A stretch of 64,000 nucleotides of DNA from Siphonodentalium dalli (GCA_032622095.1 CP136065.1:25121141-25185140), one strand, 5' to 3'. Counted from the stretch's first letter, positions 1 through 10,719 are shown. Numbers and translations: made by a program. Notes: generated from the sequence alone by a model not told the origin.

Positions 1-250
1 AAACGCAGGTCGCATGAAGAACCGGAAGTTCGTTGTTCGTAGCTTCAATCTCTTTCATCGAACAATCTCACTCCCTATAAAAATACTTGACGCTTTGAAT
101 CTTGTTTCTTTCTCGTTTTTTTCCGAATCGGTTATAGCGGGCCTTTCTTTTGCAGGTAACATGTTTTGTTTGCAACTCAATAATGTTCGCGAACGGCCGT
201 CGATAAAAGTCACCCAACATATGAGATTTCAAGAACGGTAACTCGTAATG
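1..250. promoter_or_regulatory. CpG-rich left edge, possible promoter or exon of a neighbouring gene
   Basis: CpG dinucleotides are clearly denser here than in the following kilobases. An ETS-like core (ACCGGAAGT) lies near position 21 and a CAG|GTAAC donor-like site at 155/156. An open frame from 14 to 241 exists but has no recognisable domain. This may be the edge of an upstream or divergent gene; nothing proves it. Confidence 0.2.
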
Positions 251-1231
251 GCATAATTCTCCATTTTATGACTCCAGCCATAAATTGATTTATATTAAAT
301 AATTCAATTTTACTTTTATGATAGCCTGTTAACCGGAAGGTTTTCAGTAGACATCATCGACTCAAATTAGTTATTTTAAAATATAATATTGATATTAGAT
401 AGCTATTGTCACCAGGAATTTATTGAAATTGGGGTACAGTACCCCTTTAAAGACTCCGGTAGGATAATTAAATAGAAATTGAAAATAATCTTGTTCAAAA
501 TAGTTATTTTTTACAAATATTAATTCAAATTGACAGCACACATCATCATTCTTATATATTAATTAAATACAATGACTCTCGATGGTGAAATCATTTGTTT
601 TAGTTTGTCGTCGATAGTTGCGTCCCGAATCGAGATGTAAATATTTACAATTCTGCGTAGTTCATGTTTTCTATGGAGTGGTATGGTCGATTTCTTTGAA
701 ATTTTCGGCGATGTTAGTAGAATGGTACATTCCCCAGGTTGGCATACGGCCTGAGTACTAACTTATCAATTTCGCGCTTCTGAATAAGTCCATAATATGT
801 CTTTAACCTACAGCACCTTCATACCACAATCTCAACTGCTCATCCACTTCCGTAGCCAAAAATAGACTCTAATACTAAAAGGAACCATAGCAACCAGACT
901 ACTTCAAGTCACCTGATTCATCATGTGATAGTGTTTTCTGCTGTATTCAATTTTGATGTATGCAATGCACACAAAAAGTATGGATATGATGATAAACTCA
1001 CACTAACTGTTGTTTTATAAATTGTCAAATAAATGTATCATCTCCATTTAAAATTTAATTCATGTAATTTGAATTAAATTTGGCATATCGGGTCTGCATG
1101 TATCCGGACAGTATCCAGTCTGTATCCGGCCAGTACTCGGGCCTGTATCTGGTCTGTATCCTTGGGCCAATGTCTCCTATAAGGATGAGGGGTATATTTA
1201 TAGACGAATGCCGGCAAACCTTAAAATTGTG
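251..1231. other. Intergenic DNA without recognisable gene
   Basis: AT-rich unique-looking sequence. The only structure seen is a short degenerate array of GTATCCGG/GTATCTGG motifs around 1095-1165. CpGs remain moderately frequent near 600-660. Confidence 0.4.
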
Positions 1232-1844
1232 GCGATCTCATTCTTCTTAGGCCTCATCTTCTGGGAAGATTCTATAGTCTCAAATTAACATTGTTTTTAG
1301 TTACATTTTCCATTCTGTTCAGTTTCTATATCCCCATAGCAGTTGAGGCCTAATCAGAATGAAATTCACAGAGGGTGAATTTGGTGACGCCAGCCAGCTG
1401 TGCAGGGTAGCATCACTAAATTCACCCTCTGGCGACCTCATTCTGCAAATGTCAGACAATTTAACCCTTTACCCAACAAACCGGCCAAAACCGGCCAAAT
1501 AAAGCTTCAACAGCCTAAAATATCTTCGGTCTGTCTCAATAGAACCATACAAATATGGATATCATTGGAACCGGCTCCTTGACCACATTGTGATAGTTAC
1601 AGTTATGCCCTGTGCCAATGCATTCTCTTATATATGCGAGTCGACCATAGGTCGCCTCGCATATATAAGAGAATGCATTGGCCTAAAAAAAATATTTTTT
1701 TACATTCTTTGACAATTTTTTATTTTTTAATATGTTAAGTCAATGCATTCTCTTATATATGCGAGGCGACCTATGGTCGACTCGCATATATAAGAGAATG
1801 CATTGGCACAGGGCCGTTCTGTTGGGTAAAGGGTTAAAGGCTTG
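1232..1844. mobile_element. Family E element E1 (hAT-like MITE), left-truncated and interrupted by B1
   Basis: Carries the E internal segment (from GCGATCTCATTC), one hairpin built on CAGAGGGTGAATTTGGTG and its complement, and the GGCTTG terminus at 1839-1844. Its right end is split by the TTAA element B1 (1465-1833): 'GTCAGACAAT' before it and 'AGGCTTG' after it belong to one E terminus. Confidence 0.7.
1465..1833. mobile_element. Family B element B1 (TTAA-flanked, piggyBac-like MITE)
   Basis: Flanked by TTAA at 1461-1464 and 1834-1837. Termini are CCCTTTACCCAACA and TGTTGGGTAAAGGG. After the left end comes a B-specific segment of about 150 bp (starting AACCGGCCAAAACCGG), then two copies of the shared core hairpin (CCAATGCATTCTC...GAGAATGCATTGG) separated by a T-rich spacer. 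No coding capacity. The piggyBac assignment rests on TTAA plus CCC ends. Confidence 0.75.
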
Positions 1845-2012
1845 AACGCCAGAGCTGTTTAGATTGCTTTATCCCATTGTTGTTGAAACTCATCCCAGTA
1901 GTTCATCTATCATTTGGACTTCTTGAACTCCACAAGAAACAATCTTTTCTATAAGAACCATGCTGAAATTATGACTTATCCATCCTGGGTGGGGGAGTTC
2001 TTTCTCAATTGT

Positions 2013-2252
2013 TTTACTAGTGTTTTTCACCTCCCGACCCTCAGGATAGACATTGGAAGTGACGGGTGATCTAGCAAAATAGAGAAACATTACCTTGGAT
2101 AAATCTACACTTCAGGGAATATTTGTATGTAATAAGTTCCATATATTCTTGACAGGCGCTGACAGCCCATATCAGCCAAGAGGATTTGAGAGATCCTTGG
2201 TGGCTCAGTTGGTAAGATGTGTCCAGTGATGGCAAAGCTGGTTCTGTGGTTG
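2013..2252 (+). repeat. Dispersed repeat copy 1, with a tRNA-like A box
   Basis: Pairs in the same orientation with 2833-3087; both begin TTACTAGTGTTTTTCACC and run through GTAGACATTGGAAGTGA-like sequence. Near its end TGGCTCAGTTGG matches the RNA polymerase III A-box consensus, with a weak B-box-like GGTTCTG about 30 bp on. It could be a decayed tRNA-derived SINE or just a local duplication. Confidence 0.45.
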
Positions 2253-2381
2253 GGGCGACATGGGGGTGAGATGTGATTTAGTAGTGATTTCTACATGTAA
2301 TGGAGTACCGATATTTTCCCATGAAGTTCATCTTTTGCAGTGTTTCCTCTAATAAAAATGATCTGTTGATGAATTAGTGAC

Positions 2382-2735
2382 GCTGAAGGGGTCACTCTCA
2401 CCAAAAAAAGTGCTGAAGGGTACACAGGGTTTGAAAAAGTGCTGAAGGGTACACAGGGTTTGAAAATGTGCTGATGGGTACACAGGGTTTGTGATTGGCA
2501 CGAACACCATTACTTAAAGTGTGTTTATGAAAGTCTGGCGCCCATTAGCAGTTTGTTTTCAGTACATTTTAATATTCATTGGAATGTAAACAATTATTCT
2601 CTAACAGAAATCATGGCAGATACGAAAACTGAATGTCCTTTAGAACGACATTTTAAACCCTGTGTACCCTTCAGCACATTTTGAAAATCCTGTGTACCCT
2701 TCAGCACTTTTTTTGGTGAGAGTGACCCCTTCAGC
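2382..2735. mobile_element. Non-autonomous DNA transposon with 9-bp target duplication
   Basis: Inverted ends GCTGAAGGGGTCACTCTCAC / complement, followed inside by direct copies of GCTGAAGGGTACACAGGGTT (three on the left, two inverted on the right). The flanks are ATTAGTGAC (2373-2381) and CTTAGTGAC (2736-2744), a 9-bp duplication with one mismatch. A 9-bp site fits Mutator-like or Merlin-like elements; the superfamily is unresolved. Confidence 0.65.
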
Positions 2736-2832
2736 CTTAGTGACTGCTGAAATGATGATAAACACCAAAACCAAATACCCAACTTGTTGCACTTGATTAT
2801 GACCATTAACCAGCCTGGGAAATCTCAAATAT

Positions 2833-3087
2833 TTACTAGTGTTTTTCACCTCCCGACCCTCGGGGTAGACATTGGAAGTGACAGGTGATCTGGCAAGAGC
2901 TGAGAAACATGACCTTGGATAAATCTACACTTGGTGTAATTTGTATGTAAAAAATAAGGTACATACATTCTTGACAGTCCATATCACCCAGAGGAGTTAG
3001 AGATTCTTGGTGGCTCAGTCTGTAAAGTTCATTAAGTATCATCGGGCCATCAGAAGATGTTCAGCCATGATGAAGCTGGTTTGTTAT
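2833..3087 (+). repeat. Dispersed repeat copy 2
   Basis: Second copy of the 2013-2252 repeat, diverged by small indels. Its A-box region is degraded (TGGCTCAGTCTGT). The 2382-2735 transposon lies between the copies. Confidence 0.5.
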
Positions 3088-3244
3088 AGAATAGCACATT
3101 GGTGTATAGGGATGCCAAACTGATTTGAGTACTGATTTGAGTATCGGGGATGGTTTGTCACAGTGCTTACCTGTGTGATAGCATAGTTTCAGATAGATTA
3201 ACCTTACCATGACTCATGATGACTGGAGTTTCCTGAAACTGAAA

Positions 3245-3560
3245 GTTATGATATTGCCTTGTTCCTGAAATGTCAGTAGAAGAGAAAGTCCTGTTATTAG
3301 AAGCTGGAGTTATGATATTGCCTTGTTCCTGAAATGTCAGTAGAAGAGAAAGTCCTGTTATTAGAAGCTGGAGTTATGATATTGCCTTGTTCCTGAAATG
3401 TCAGTAGAAGAGAAAGTCCTGTTATTAGAAGCTGGAGTTATGATATTGCCTTGTTCCTGAAATGTCAGTAGAAGCGAAAGTCTTGTTATTAGAAGCTGGA
3501 GTTATGATATTGCCTTGTTCCTGAAATGTCAGTAGAAGAGAAAGTCCTGTTATTAGAAGT
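3245..3560. repeat. Minisatellite, 64-bp unit, 5 copies
   Basis: Units start GTTATGATATTGCCTTGTTC at 3245, 3309, 3373, 3437 and 3501, exactly 64 bp apart. Copies are nearly identical; the fourth has two substitutions (GAAGCGAAAG and TCTTG). The near-identity suggests recent expansion. Confidence 0.95.
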
Positions 3561-4090
3561 CATAAAGGTTTATGGTCCTCAAATATCAATGATGGTTATG
3601 AAATGCAAGAACCAACTTGTAATCAATTTCTAGTCTCATCAACCAAAAACAGGTGTCCCCAAAAAATCTCTTGATTTTTCCATGGGCCCTTTAAAACACT
3701 AGAAATTACTTAACCCGGTCCAAACTTTTATGTGTGGTACATGCATGGTATGTGGTATCCTGGCACATCATTGAACCGATACCTGTCCCTGATCCAGAAA
3801 TCTCCTTTGATTTACCTGCGCACACCTGTGTCGTTAACAGATGTTTCTTGCACACCTGGAAGTTCTGCTTGTGCCTATTAATTTATTATTTCTAAACTAT
3901 TGAAAGTTATTATGAGTAAACAGTGAAGTCACCCCATACACATCCGAGTTATCCCCCCTGAGTGGGAAGTGAAGTGTGTTATAAGCATTAAGAAGCAAGC
4001 ATGCACATCTATTTATAGTAACAATTTGGTGAGTAATGAGTGGCAGATGTGGCCTCCCAGCTGCTCTGAAGGAATCCTCCTAGAATCTTC
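3561..4090. other. Upstream region without recognisable feature
   Basis: Unique-looking AT-rich sequence between the minisatellite and the CpG-richer gene start. No TATA box could be assigned convincingly. Confidence 0.35.
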
Positions 4091-4377
4091 TTATCTCTGC
4101 AGTCTGTCAGTAACATAGCTGAGTGAAGGCATCTGCAGGACCGGCCATTCTGTTCCAAACTCCTATGGCTAATGTCCGTGCATCGGGCTTCGGTGTTGGA
4201 CGGTAGTTATCTCCCTTTGCCGGCAATGCGGAATATTTGTTTTGGGTGGCGATGATGCACCCGATCTTCGTGGAATCCCATTTACTGGTCTTGTGTGTTG
4301 TTTCTTCGTGTGGTTTGTTATGATGATAAGTTGCCATCAGGAAGCGAGTGGAAACAAGGGTTTATTAAGGCCGTGAT
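4091..4377 (+). promoter_or_regulatory. Probable 5' UTR and core promoter region of the main gene
   Basis: CpG density rises here (GCATCGGGCTTCGG, TGCCGGCAATGCGG, CACCCGATCTTCG) compared with the surroundings, as expected near an unmethylated start. It leads directly into the ATG at 4378; an in-frame TAA at 4366-4368 closes the frame upstream. The transcription start cannot be placed. Confidence 0.4.
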
Positions 4378-4534
4378 ATGACATGTGTAACGGAAAAGTT
4401 AACGGAAAAATTCAGTAAATCTGATTCGACGAAGACAAAACCAGCCAAAATTCCTTCGTCACGAAAGCGCCCTAGGGAATCCATCGATGACTCTGATGAC
4501 ATGGCTATACTGGTTCCGAATGCTCCTACTGTTG
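4378..4534 (+). CDS. First coding exon of an unrecognised nuclear-type protein gene
   Basis: The frame opens at ATG 4378, after an in-frame stop at 4366-4368, and gives 52 codons plus one base before a strong GTAAGT donor at 4535. The peptide begins MTCVTEKLTEKF, is rich in Lys and Ser, and holds a basic cluster SSRKRPRESIDDSDD (residues 27-41), which looks like a nuclear localisation signal followed by an acidic, CK2-like serine patch. It has no fold-level domain. The exon ends in phase 1 with base G; joined to the exon at 57378 (starting AC) the split codon is GAC, Asp. Nothing else between 4535 and 57377 looks like coding sequence. The alternative is that this is a chance ORF: it is short, and no homolog could be recognised. 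Confidence 0.6.
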
Positions 4535-4593
4535 GTAAGTCTACCGGCCTGGATGATGTCTCTGTGATTCTCCGCGATTCTGTAGCTCTGTTC

Positions 4594-4820
4594 CTAACAC
4601 TTACTATACTAAATACTCATTGATGACTGGTTCCCTTGGACCCTTTGGAAATATTCAGATAATAATTTCAACAAACGACCTATCTGAATTGGAATCCTTC
4701 TGCACTTTTATTATCTGCTGTCTTCTTGTATTTCCTGAATATGCCTCCAGATGAAAAGTAGACTATTCCTATGTATGCTTTTACTACTTGGTGGGAGAAT
4801 CCATTTAATAATGAAAGGAT
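4594..4820. mobile_element. Family G element G1 (decayed TTAA MITE)
   Basis: Matches other G copies through ACTATACTAAATACTCATTG, a TTCAGATAATAATTTCAACA hairpin arm, and the right end GGGAGAATCCATTTAATA...GAAAGG. The TTAA flanks are eroded. It lies only about 60 bp after the exon-1 donor. Confidence 0.55.
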
Positions 4821-5720
4821 CAGACAAATTCTTTTGAGAAGGTCATAATGTTAAAAATGCTGCTGAGTACCTTTTAATCAAACTGAGGGTCATTTGTCAC
4901 AGATACATGTACATGGCAAGCACCACCAGAAAAACACAATATTAGCTTGTCTTCACATTCCTTGAAGATGCATCCCCAAAGGCTATGCAATGACCAAAGG
5001 AGCACAAGCCGACCTCTGCTTACCTCTGTATTTTTCTAAAGAGTCTTGACTATTCCAATCATTTTAAGATGGATGGGGGGATCAATTTGCATTAAACGGG
5101 ATTTTATAGGCATCAATTTTATTTAGTATTTTGCTCTTTGATAATCGTTTTAGGATTTATAATCCTGGGATATCTCATATCTCTACTTGTGTATAAATTT
5201 GGTCCAGATAAAAACATGCCCTATGCAATAAGTGTGCAGCCCTGGGAATATACTTCCTTTCACTGTTCTTTACATTGTCTTACAGTAGCATTCATGCCAT
5301 TGGGGGAATTAGCTATAAGGCCGCTGTTCGGAAGATGGTTGAAAAATGTTGAGTAGTGGCCTGGAAACAATGTTCCCCAAAATAACTAAGATTTAGATCA
5401 CAGTAATAATTTGAGTCTATTAGATTTAAGTATACAGTATTGTCTAGCGAAAAATATTGTCACTGCATCTTTTCCTCAAATCCCAGGGCTGAGTGTGTAT
5501 TATATACACGTTGTGTTTGTACATATTTTTGTCAGAATTTGTATGATGTCTACGGTTAGGAATATCTGCTACAGAAGAATATGAAGTACCTAAAGATAGA
5601 AGCCAAAATACTTGTTTTATACAGAATATCACTTCAGTGTGGCAATGCTAAAATTCTCGACTTGCATGTAAATTTCTCTATCTTCAGTTCTCGCTACCAT
5701 AAGAAACATTTACAATATAA

Positions 5721-6092
5721 TCTTTTCTATACTAATTATTCATTTGTGAGTACAGTAATGCCCTAATTATTCTCTCTCGGGGAGAGCTTTCCGATGAATG
5801 CCAACAAGCCATATTTCTGACTAAATCCTGAAAAGTTACCCATAATTCTGCTGTGGTTATGGAGTCGATTAATTAGGGCATTACTGTAGTTCCCTTAGTA
5901 AATATTCAGCTAATAAGTTCAACAAACTACCATACATAGGCCATTTGTCGAACTTATTATCTGAACATTTTCCACCAATATATAAGAATATTTCTGCACT
6001 TATCATTTTGTCTATCTGTCCTCCAGATGAATAATATACTTATAATATATACTTTTACAACTGAATGGTAGAATCTATATATTAAAATAGGA
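5721..6092. mobile_element. Family G element G2, interrupted by A1
   Basis: Left part TCTTTTCTATACTAATTATT (5721-5750) and right part GTTCCCTTAGTAAATATTCAG (from 5889) are one G element split by A1. The remainder has the ATTATCTGAACATTTTCCAC arm and the degenerate end AAAATAGG before TTAA. Confidence 0.65.
5753..5886. mobile_element. Family A element A1 (Tc1/mariner-like MITE), left arm deleted
   Basis: Ends CAGTAATGCCCTAAT / ATTAGGGCATTACTG, flanked by TA on both sides. The left arm jumps from the terminus to the central GGGGAGAGCTTTCC; the right arm is complete. It is inserted in G2 at TA. Confidence 0.8.
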
Positions 6093-6109
6093 TTAAAATT
6101 AATGGATCT

Positions 6110-6497
6110 CATTGCTTTCACTCTATGTTACAAAATTAGCATTTTTTGGGGAACTGTAAATGTAAACTCTTTTAACATTGTTATTGTTCTTTTATAAATC
6201 ATATTCTATGGAATTAAATTATTAAATGAAACAAAATTTTAACAAGAAAGTGGCAAAAACTGTACAAAACAAGTATATCTCAATGTATACTAACAGAAGA
6301 GTTTGTAAACTTTGTTAAGGAATATGTATACTCAATTTACACATTCTTTGATGGTGAAAGAATCTATACAAGGTCTTATTAAAGGTCTGTCGAGTTCAAA
6401 TTTTCACAAGTCTAACTATTTAGAGGATGGTTTTTCCATTGCAATATACTGGTATATGTTACTAAAAATTGAGTATCCATATTTCTTAAGGCCATTA
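6110..6497. other. AT-rich intronic DNA, nothing recognised
   Basis: No repeat family member or coding signal was seen; open frames here are short and lack domain features. Confidence 0.35.
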
Positions 6498-6501
6498 TTA
6501 A

Positions 6502-6755
6502 CCATTTCCATGACTGGAGCTTCCAGAAATTTTGCCAAAACCATGTGCCAATATATTATCTTATATATGCGAGTCTCCCATAGGGAGAATTTATACATAA
6601 GATAATACTTTGGCCTAACAATATTTACCTTGACCCTATAAGCCAGTGCATTTTCTTATATATTCGAATCTCGCTATGGGAGACTTGCATATATAAGAGA
6701 ATGCACTGGCACAGGACCTTAATGCTGCACCAGCGCAGCTTCCATCATGAGAGGG
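6502..6755. mobile_element. Family C element C1 (TTAA MITE)
   Basis: Flanked by TTAA (6498-6501, 6756-6759). Left end CCATTTCCATGACTGGAGC, right end CATCATGAGAGGG, with two core hairpins carrying the CTCCCATAGGGAG-type loop between TATATGCGAG arms. The first hairpin's right arm is eroded. Confidence 0.75.
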
Positions 6756-6820
6756 TTAATAATATCTATGTTCTCAGGCAACTATACAGGAAACTGTGAT
6801 AAAGAATGGATCTTTATATT

Positions 6821-6953
6821 CAGTAATGCCCTAAGTAATCGACTCCTTAACCACAGCAGAATTATGGGTGACTTTTCAGGATTTAGTCTGAAACCTGAAA
6901 AGTTATCCATAATTCTGCTGTGGTTAAGGAGTCGATTACTTAGGGCATTACTG
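6821..6953. mobile_element. Family A element A2, short form
   Basis: Arms CAGTAATGCCCTAAGTAATC and GATTACTTAGGGCATTACTG match each other, including the AAGTAATC variant. The central ATATGGCTTGTTGCC part of longer copies is missing, leaving a 133-bp hairpin. Confidence 0.8.
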
Positions 6954-6989
6954 GAGTTGTTATTTTTGTTACTCAAGGATTATGAAAGA

Positions 6990-7336
6990 CAAAGCTTGTA
7001 AAGACAATCTTACATGATAAAATACTGCATTTTGAATGCGATCGAAAGTATATGTCCTGTGATATTATTTTGTGATCATATCTGGATATAAACCCCGGGA
7101 GTCCATGCCAATCGTCCATCTTTTGGATGGGTAGTTCCCAATTGTAGATTGGTAGGAGGGACCACCACCACTCCAAGTTAACACCCAGGATTCACACATT
7201 TTCAAAAACAGAAAAACCCAGCACATTTTTGTTCATATTGGGAGGAACCGATTCCTTTCTATCTCCCTGTATAATCCTAACTAAACTTCTAATTGTATAT
7301 ATTTAGGGTTTTCACTAGAGGGGCAGCTGGTCCCTT
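6990..7336. other. Intronic DNA without recognised feature
   Basis: Unique-looking sequence between A2 and D1; no coding or repeat match was seen. Confidence 0.3.
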
Positions 7337-7340
7337 TTAA

Positions 7341-7502
7341 CCCTTTGAGTGCCAGGTCCGATTTTTGTATCAACCCATATACCCTGTACCAATGCATTCT
7401 CTTATATATTTTTTACAATTTTAATAATTTATTCTTATATTCTTTAACAGACTTATTTTGTAGGTTTAGGGCCGATGAGATCGGCCCCTGGCACTCAAAG
7501 GG
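7341..7502. mobile_element. Family D element D1 (TTAA MITE), internally deleted
   Basis: Flanked by TTAA (7337-7340, 7503-7506). Ends CCCTTTGAGTGCCAGG and CCTGGCACTCAAAGGG. Only the first core arm (CCAATGCATTCTCTTATATA) remains; the hairpin partners are deleted. Confidence 0.75.
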
Positions 7503-7761
7503 TTAATAGATATTCACAGTTTTTTGATGGACTGAGATTTCCCTCAGTGGCCAAGGGGTATCATTCCCCCAACCCCTAGTGGAAACTCATATATTGGGTA
7601 CTATAAAGCTTTGAAAAGTGAAATAATTTTCAATTAGTTCATAAATAAATAAATAAAATGTGGGTTTCTTGTGAAAAAATCCCTGAGAACAAAGATTATT
7701 TATGTCCTTATTTGGTCATATATGGCTAGTAACCAGTCTAACAGAATCAGAGGATCGTGGA

Positions 7762-8990
7762 CAGGGTTGTCAATAGGTACTGGTACCGGTACCGGAACCG
7801 GCGGTAATCAGGAATTAAACCGGTACCGGTTCTGATGTCGAGTACCGACGGCTCTCGGTACTGATTATTTATTTCTATTAATATACATCTTAACAAATAT
7901 AAAGGGTTAATTAAGCAGCTCAACATCGTGCCAAACAAAACTGCGATCGGTCATCGTGATATCATTAGCACATTCAACCATCAAAGGCACCGTAATACCG
8001 TATGCCGCACTATGACAACTTGTCAATAAATTGACAGAATGCATGCATTGTGTAGGCGCTTGTGATAACTGCATTTCTTGGATGCGGCCGGATGCAATTA
8101 TGCACGTGCCGTTTCGCTGTATAAATTTATGACACATGCATCATTTGAGAGGAGTCTGTTGGGCTGCTTGGGCACCGACAAGTTCACAAGGCGCAAAAGT
8201 GCCAATTTACCAAACACCCAAATTACCATCGATGGATATATATGATGACATGGATGTTGACACTGTAGAACTCGAATGACGGGATATTTGTGACTTGTGA
8301 GTCGTGACATGGAGGCATGGGCAACCGGGGCAGAGTTACCAGAGTATTATGACGTAATGATGCTTATGATCACATGGGTGACATCTATTGAGTTTTATTT
8401 TCCCTTGTTTTAACTTTTATTGTGCTATAAAGTTAATGTCACAGACACAGAGAGTATTTGACTATTTTCTCTCTAAATCTATTTCAAATTTTCGAACTAG
8501 CCAACTACAACTATGCTTACTGGAGACGACTTTGGTTTCATTGGGTGACATCATTTATGAAATTACAACATACGAGTAATATGGCCGATTAGTGAGTTCT
8601 CTAATTAATTTCCACACAAATAAAGTGGTGTACCGTGTATCCAGATAAGTCTACAATGTTAGCCGACCCAGTAGTCAAACATACATGTCTACAAACTCTA
8701 CATTCGTTCCACTCTGTATTCCGTCTTTTAAAATATCCTCCCATTGCGACTTGCCGAAAACCGCCGCAGACAACAACTTAATCGTAAATGTTGTTGAGAT
8801 TTTCATTTTCGTTCTTTGACTAAACCTTGAACTTAACGAATAATTGATGATGGAACCTCACGAAACAAAAGTTATTTGCTGTATAAAAGTCCACTCAATG
8901 AGTACCGATACCGACCCGGTTTGCGGTACTGAACATCAGTACGGAACCGGTACCGAAAGTTGTGGTACCGTCGGTACTTTGACAACCCTG
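7762..8990. mobile_element. hAT-superfamily element, 1229 bp, apparently non-autonomous
   Basis: Perfect 12-bp inverted ends CAGGGTTGTCAA, flanked by an exact 8-bp duplication ATCGTGGA (7754-7761, 8991-8998). Subterminal DNA is packed with GGTACC/ACCGGT motifs on both sides. The interior holds only short, broken frames, mostly on the minus strand (7907-8310), none recognisable as transposase. Ends and 8-bp duplication are diagnostic of hAT. Confidence 0.9.
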
Positions 8991-9141
8991 ATCGTGGAGC
9001 GCTTACTTCAAGGTTTCACACAGTCTTGATTTCTAAGTTGCCTGAATGTGTTATGGACCCATTCATCAGGAACTTATTGAGCGTGTTCAGCAGAGTTATA
9101 GGACCCTTGGATTAGATTTCTTAATCAATACAATTATTATA

Positions 9142-9365
9142 CCCTTCCATGACTGGAACTTCATGAAATTTTGCGAAAACACTGAGGCAATGCATTCTCT
9201 TATATATGCCAGTCTCCCATAGGGAGCCTCCCATATATAAGAGAATACATTGGCTTAACAATATTTATCTTGAATCTGTAAGCCTATGGGAGACTCGCAT
9301 ATAAAAGAAAATGCACTGGCACAGGATCTTTAATGCTTCACCAGCTGGCTCTCGTCATTAAAGGG
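9142..9365. mobile_element. Family C element C2
   Basis: Left end CCCTTCCATGACTGGAAC, right end TCGTCATTAAAGGG before TTAA at 9366; the left TTAA has decayed to TTAT/ATTA. Two core hairpins remain, the second with its left arm deleted. Confidence 0.7.
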
Positions 9366-9369
9366 TTAA

Positions 9370-9831
9370 ATAATATATGATCCATCTTTTTCGATATGCG
9401 AGAACATCGGGTGATCACATACAACATCTTGCCTGTGATAGCTGAAAATGAAGTTAGATGTTCTCTATCTAAACCTCTCTATTGTCATTGATGAGGAGTA
9501 ATATTTATTATTTGAACAAATCTCTTTTCTGTTACATATGTTCTGTCACAGCCTTCTTCCTTTGTGTTTCTGATAACTTTGTGCTTCCGATAACTTTGTG
9601 CTATGCATCATAACCCACAAAAAGAACGTAGTCCGCTCATTAATGCAGTGTCCAAATTAAAAACCACCCTCATCTGTTTCTGATATTTTTTAAAGCTAAA
9701 CAATAACTATTTTATATGGTTTTATATTTGATCAAATCTACATATTCTTAACTTTTTTGTTACATTGCTTTCTTTATTCTTGTTTCTTTTATTTTCTTCA
9801 TTAAGTATGATGGTAATAGTATATTTAAATA
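9370..9831. other. Intronic DNA without recognised feature
   Basis: AT-rich; contains a short tandem TTTGTGCTTCCGATAACTTTGTGC-like doublet near 9575-9602. No coding signal. Confidence 0.3.
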
Positions 9832-9956
9832 CAGTAATGCTCTAAATAATCGACTCCTTAACCACAGCAGAATTATGGGTAATTTTTCAGGATTTAGTCG
9901 GAAATATGGCTTGTTGCCATTCATCGGAAAACTCTCACTGAGAGAGTGAGTTACTG
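9832..9956. mobile_element. Family A element A3, left arm only
   Basis: A complete left arm from CAGTAATGCTCTAAATAATC to the central AACTCTCACTGAGAG, then a jump to the terminal TTACTG followed by TA. The right arm is deleted, as A1 lost its left arm. Confidence 0.75.
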
Positions 9957-9959
9957 TAC

Positions 9960-10464
9960 ATGTACATTTCTGGAATCATCAATCACTGATTGTTATTTTT
10001 TTAAATGCAGTGTATAGGGCTAAAATATCCGACTATGAATTTAACCAGACATTTCATCCGGCTGGACTAATGGTTAACCTAACCATGTTTATCTACAATC
10101 ATTCCATTTGCTCCCACATGTATAGGTGTTATTTATCTACATAGAATAACATCTGTCCAAATGCTTGTTGCCTACATGGGGCTACAGGGGCCTGTAGATA
10201 TGCTCTGTAATGTTAATTGAATGTAAATGAGAGACCAGTGCTGTGAGCCTAGGTTATATCACTGTGTGAAGTTTCCTGCTCCAATTCCATAGGAAGTTTT
10301 TATTCATACCATATTAATTCCATAGGGTACTGTATTCAGTTTACCTGGAATTTTCTCATCTTGTTCTGAGTGATTATATCATCAATTATGTCTTCATAGC
10401 TGATCAAATGATATTCATTTGTTGCATACTGTGGTACATTATTCATAATATGCTTGTCAATCGT
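9960..10464. other. Intronic DNA without recognised feature
   Basis: No gene, repeat family or hairpin was seen apart from short AT-rich runs. Confidence 0.3.
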
Positions 10465-10711
10465 TCCATTAGGGGAGATGAGGTGTTTCAGTATTAAAGA
10501 TCCTGTGCCAGTGCATTCTCTTATATATGCGAGTCTCCCATAGAGAGTCTCGCATCCATAAGAGAATGCACTGGATCACAAGGTCAAGGTAAATATTGTT
10601 ATGCCAATGTATTCTCCTATATATGCGAGACTCCATATGGGAGACTCGCATATATAGAGAATGTTGGCACAGGGTTTTCGCAAAATTTCAGGGAGCTCCA
10701 GCCATGAAGGG
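10465..10711. mobile_element. Family C element C3, reverse orientation, degraded left end
   Basis: Contains TTAAAGATCCTGTGCCAGTG, two core hairpins, and the end TTTCAGGGAGCTCCAGCCATGAAGGG split across 10687-10711. The left terminus is diverged and TTAA is lost on the right (GGGTTGC). Confidence 0.65.
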
Positions 10712-10719
10712 TTGCGAAA

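Noticed and set aside
14-241. 75-codon frame at the left edge as a coding exon
   Set aside because: The peptide is not recognisable and the window edge hides the context; recorded only as a CpG-rich region.
2195-2265. tRNA gene
   Set aside because: Only the A box matches; no acceptor stem, anticodon arm or proper B box could be paired.
7907-8310. Transposase fragments within the hAT element
   Set aside because: Minus-strand frames are short and interrupted, and I could not match zinc-finger or hAT dimerisation motifs, so no coding feature is claimed.
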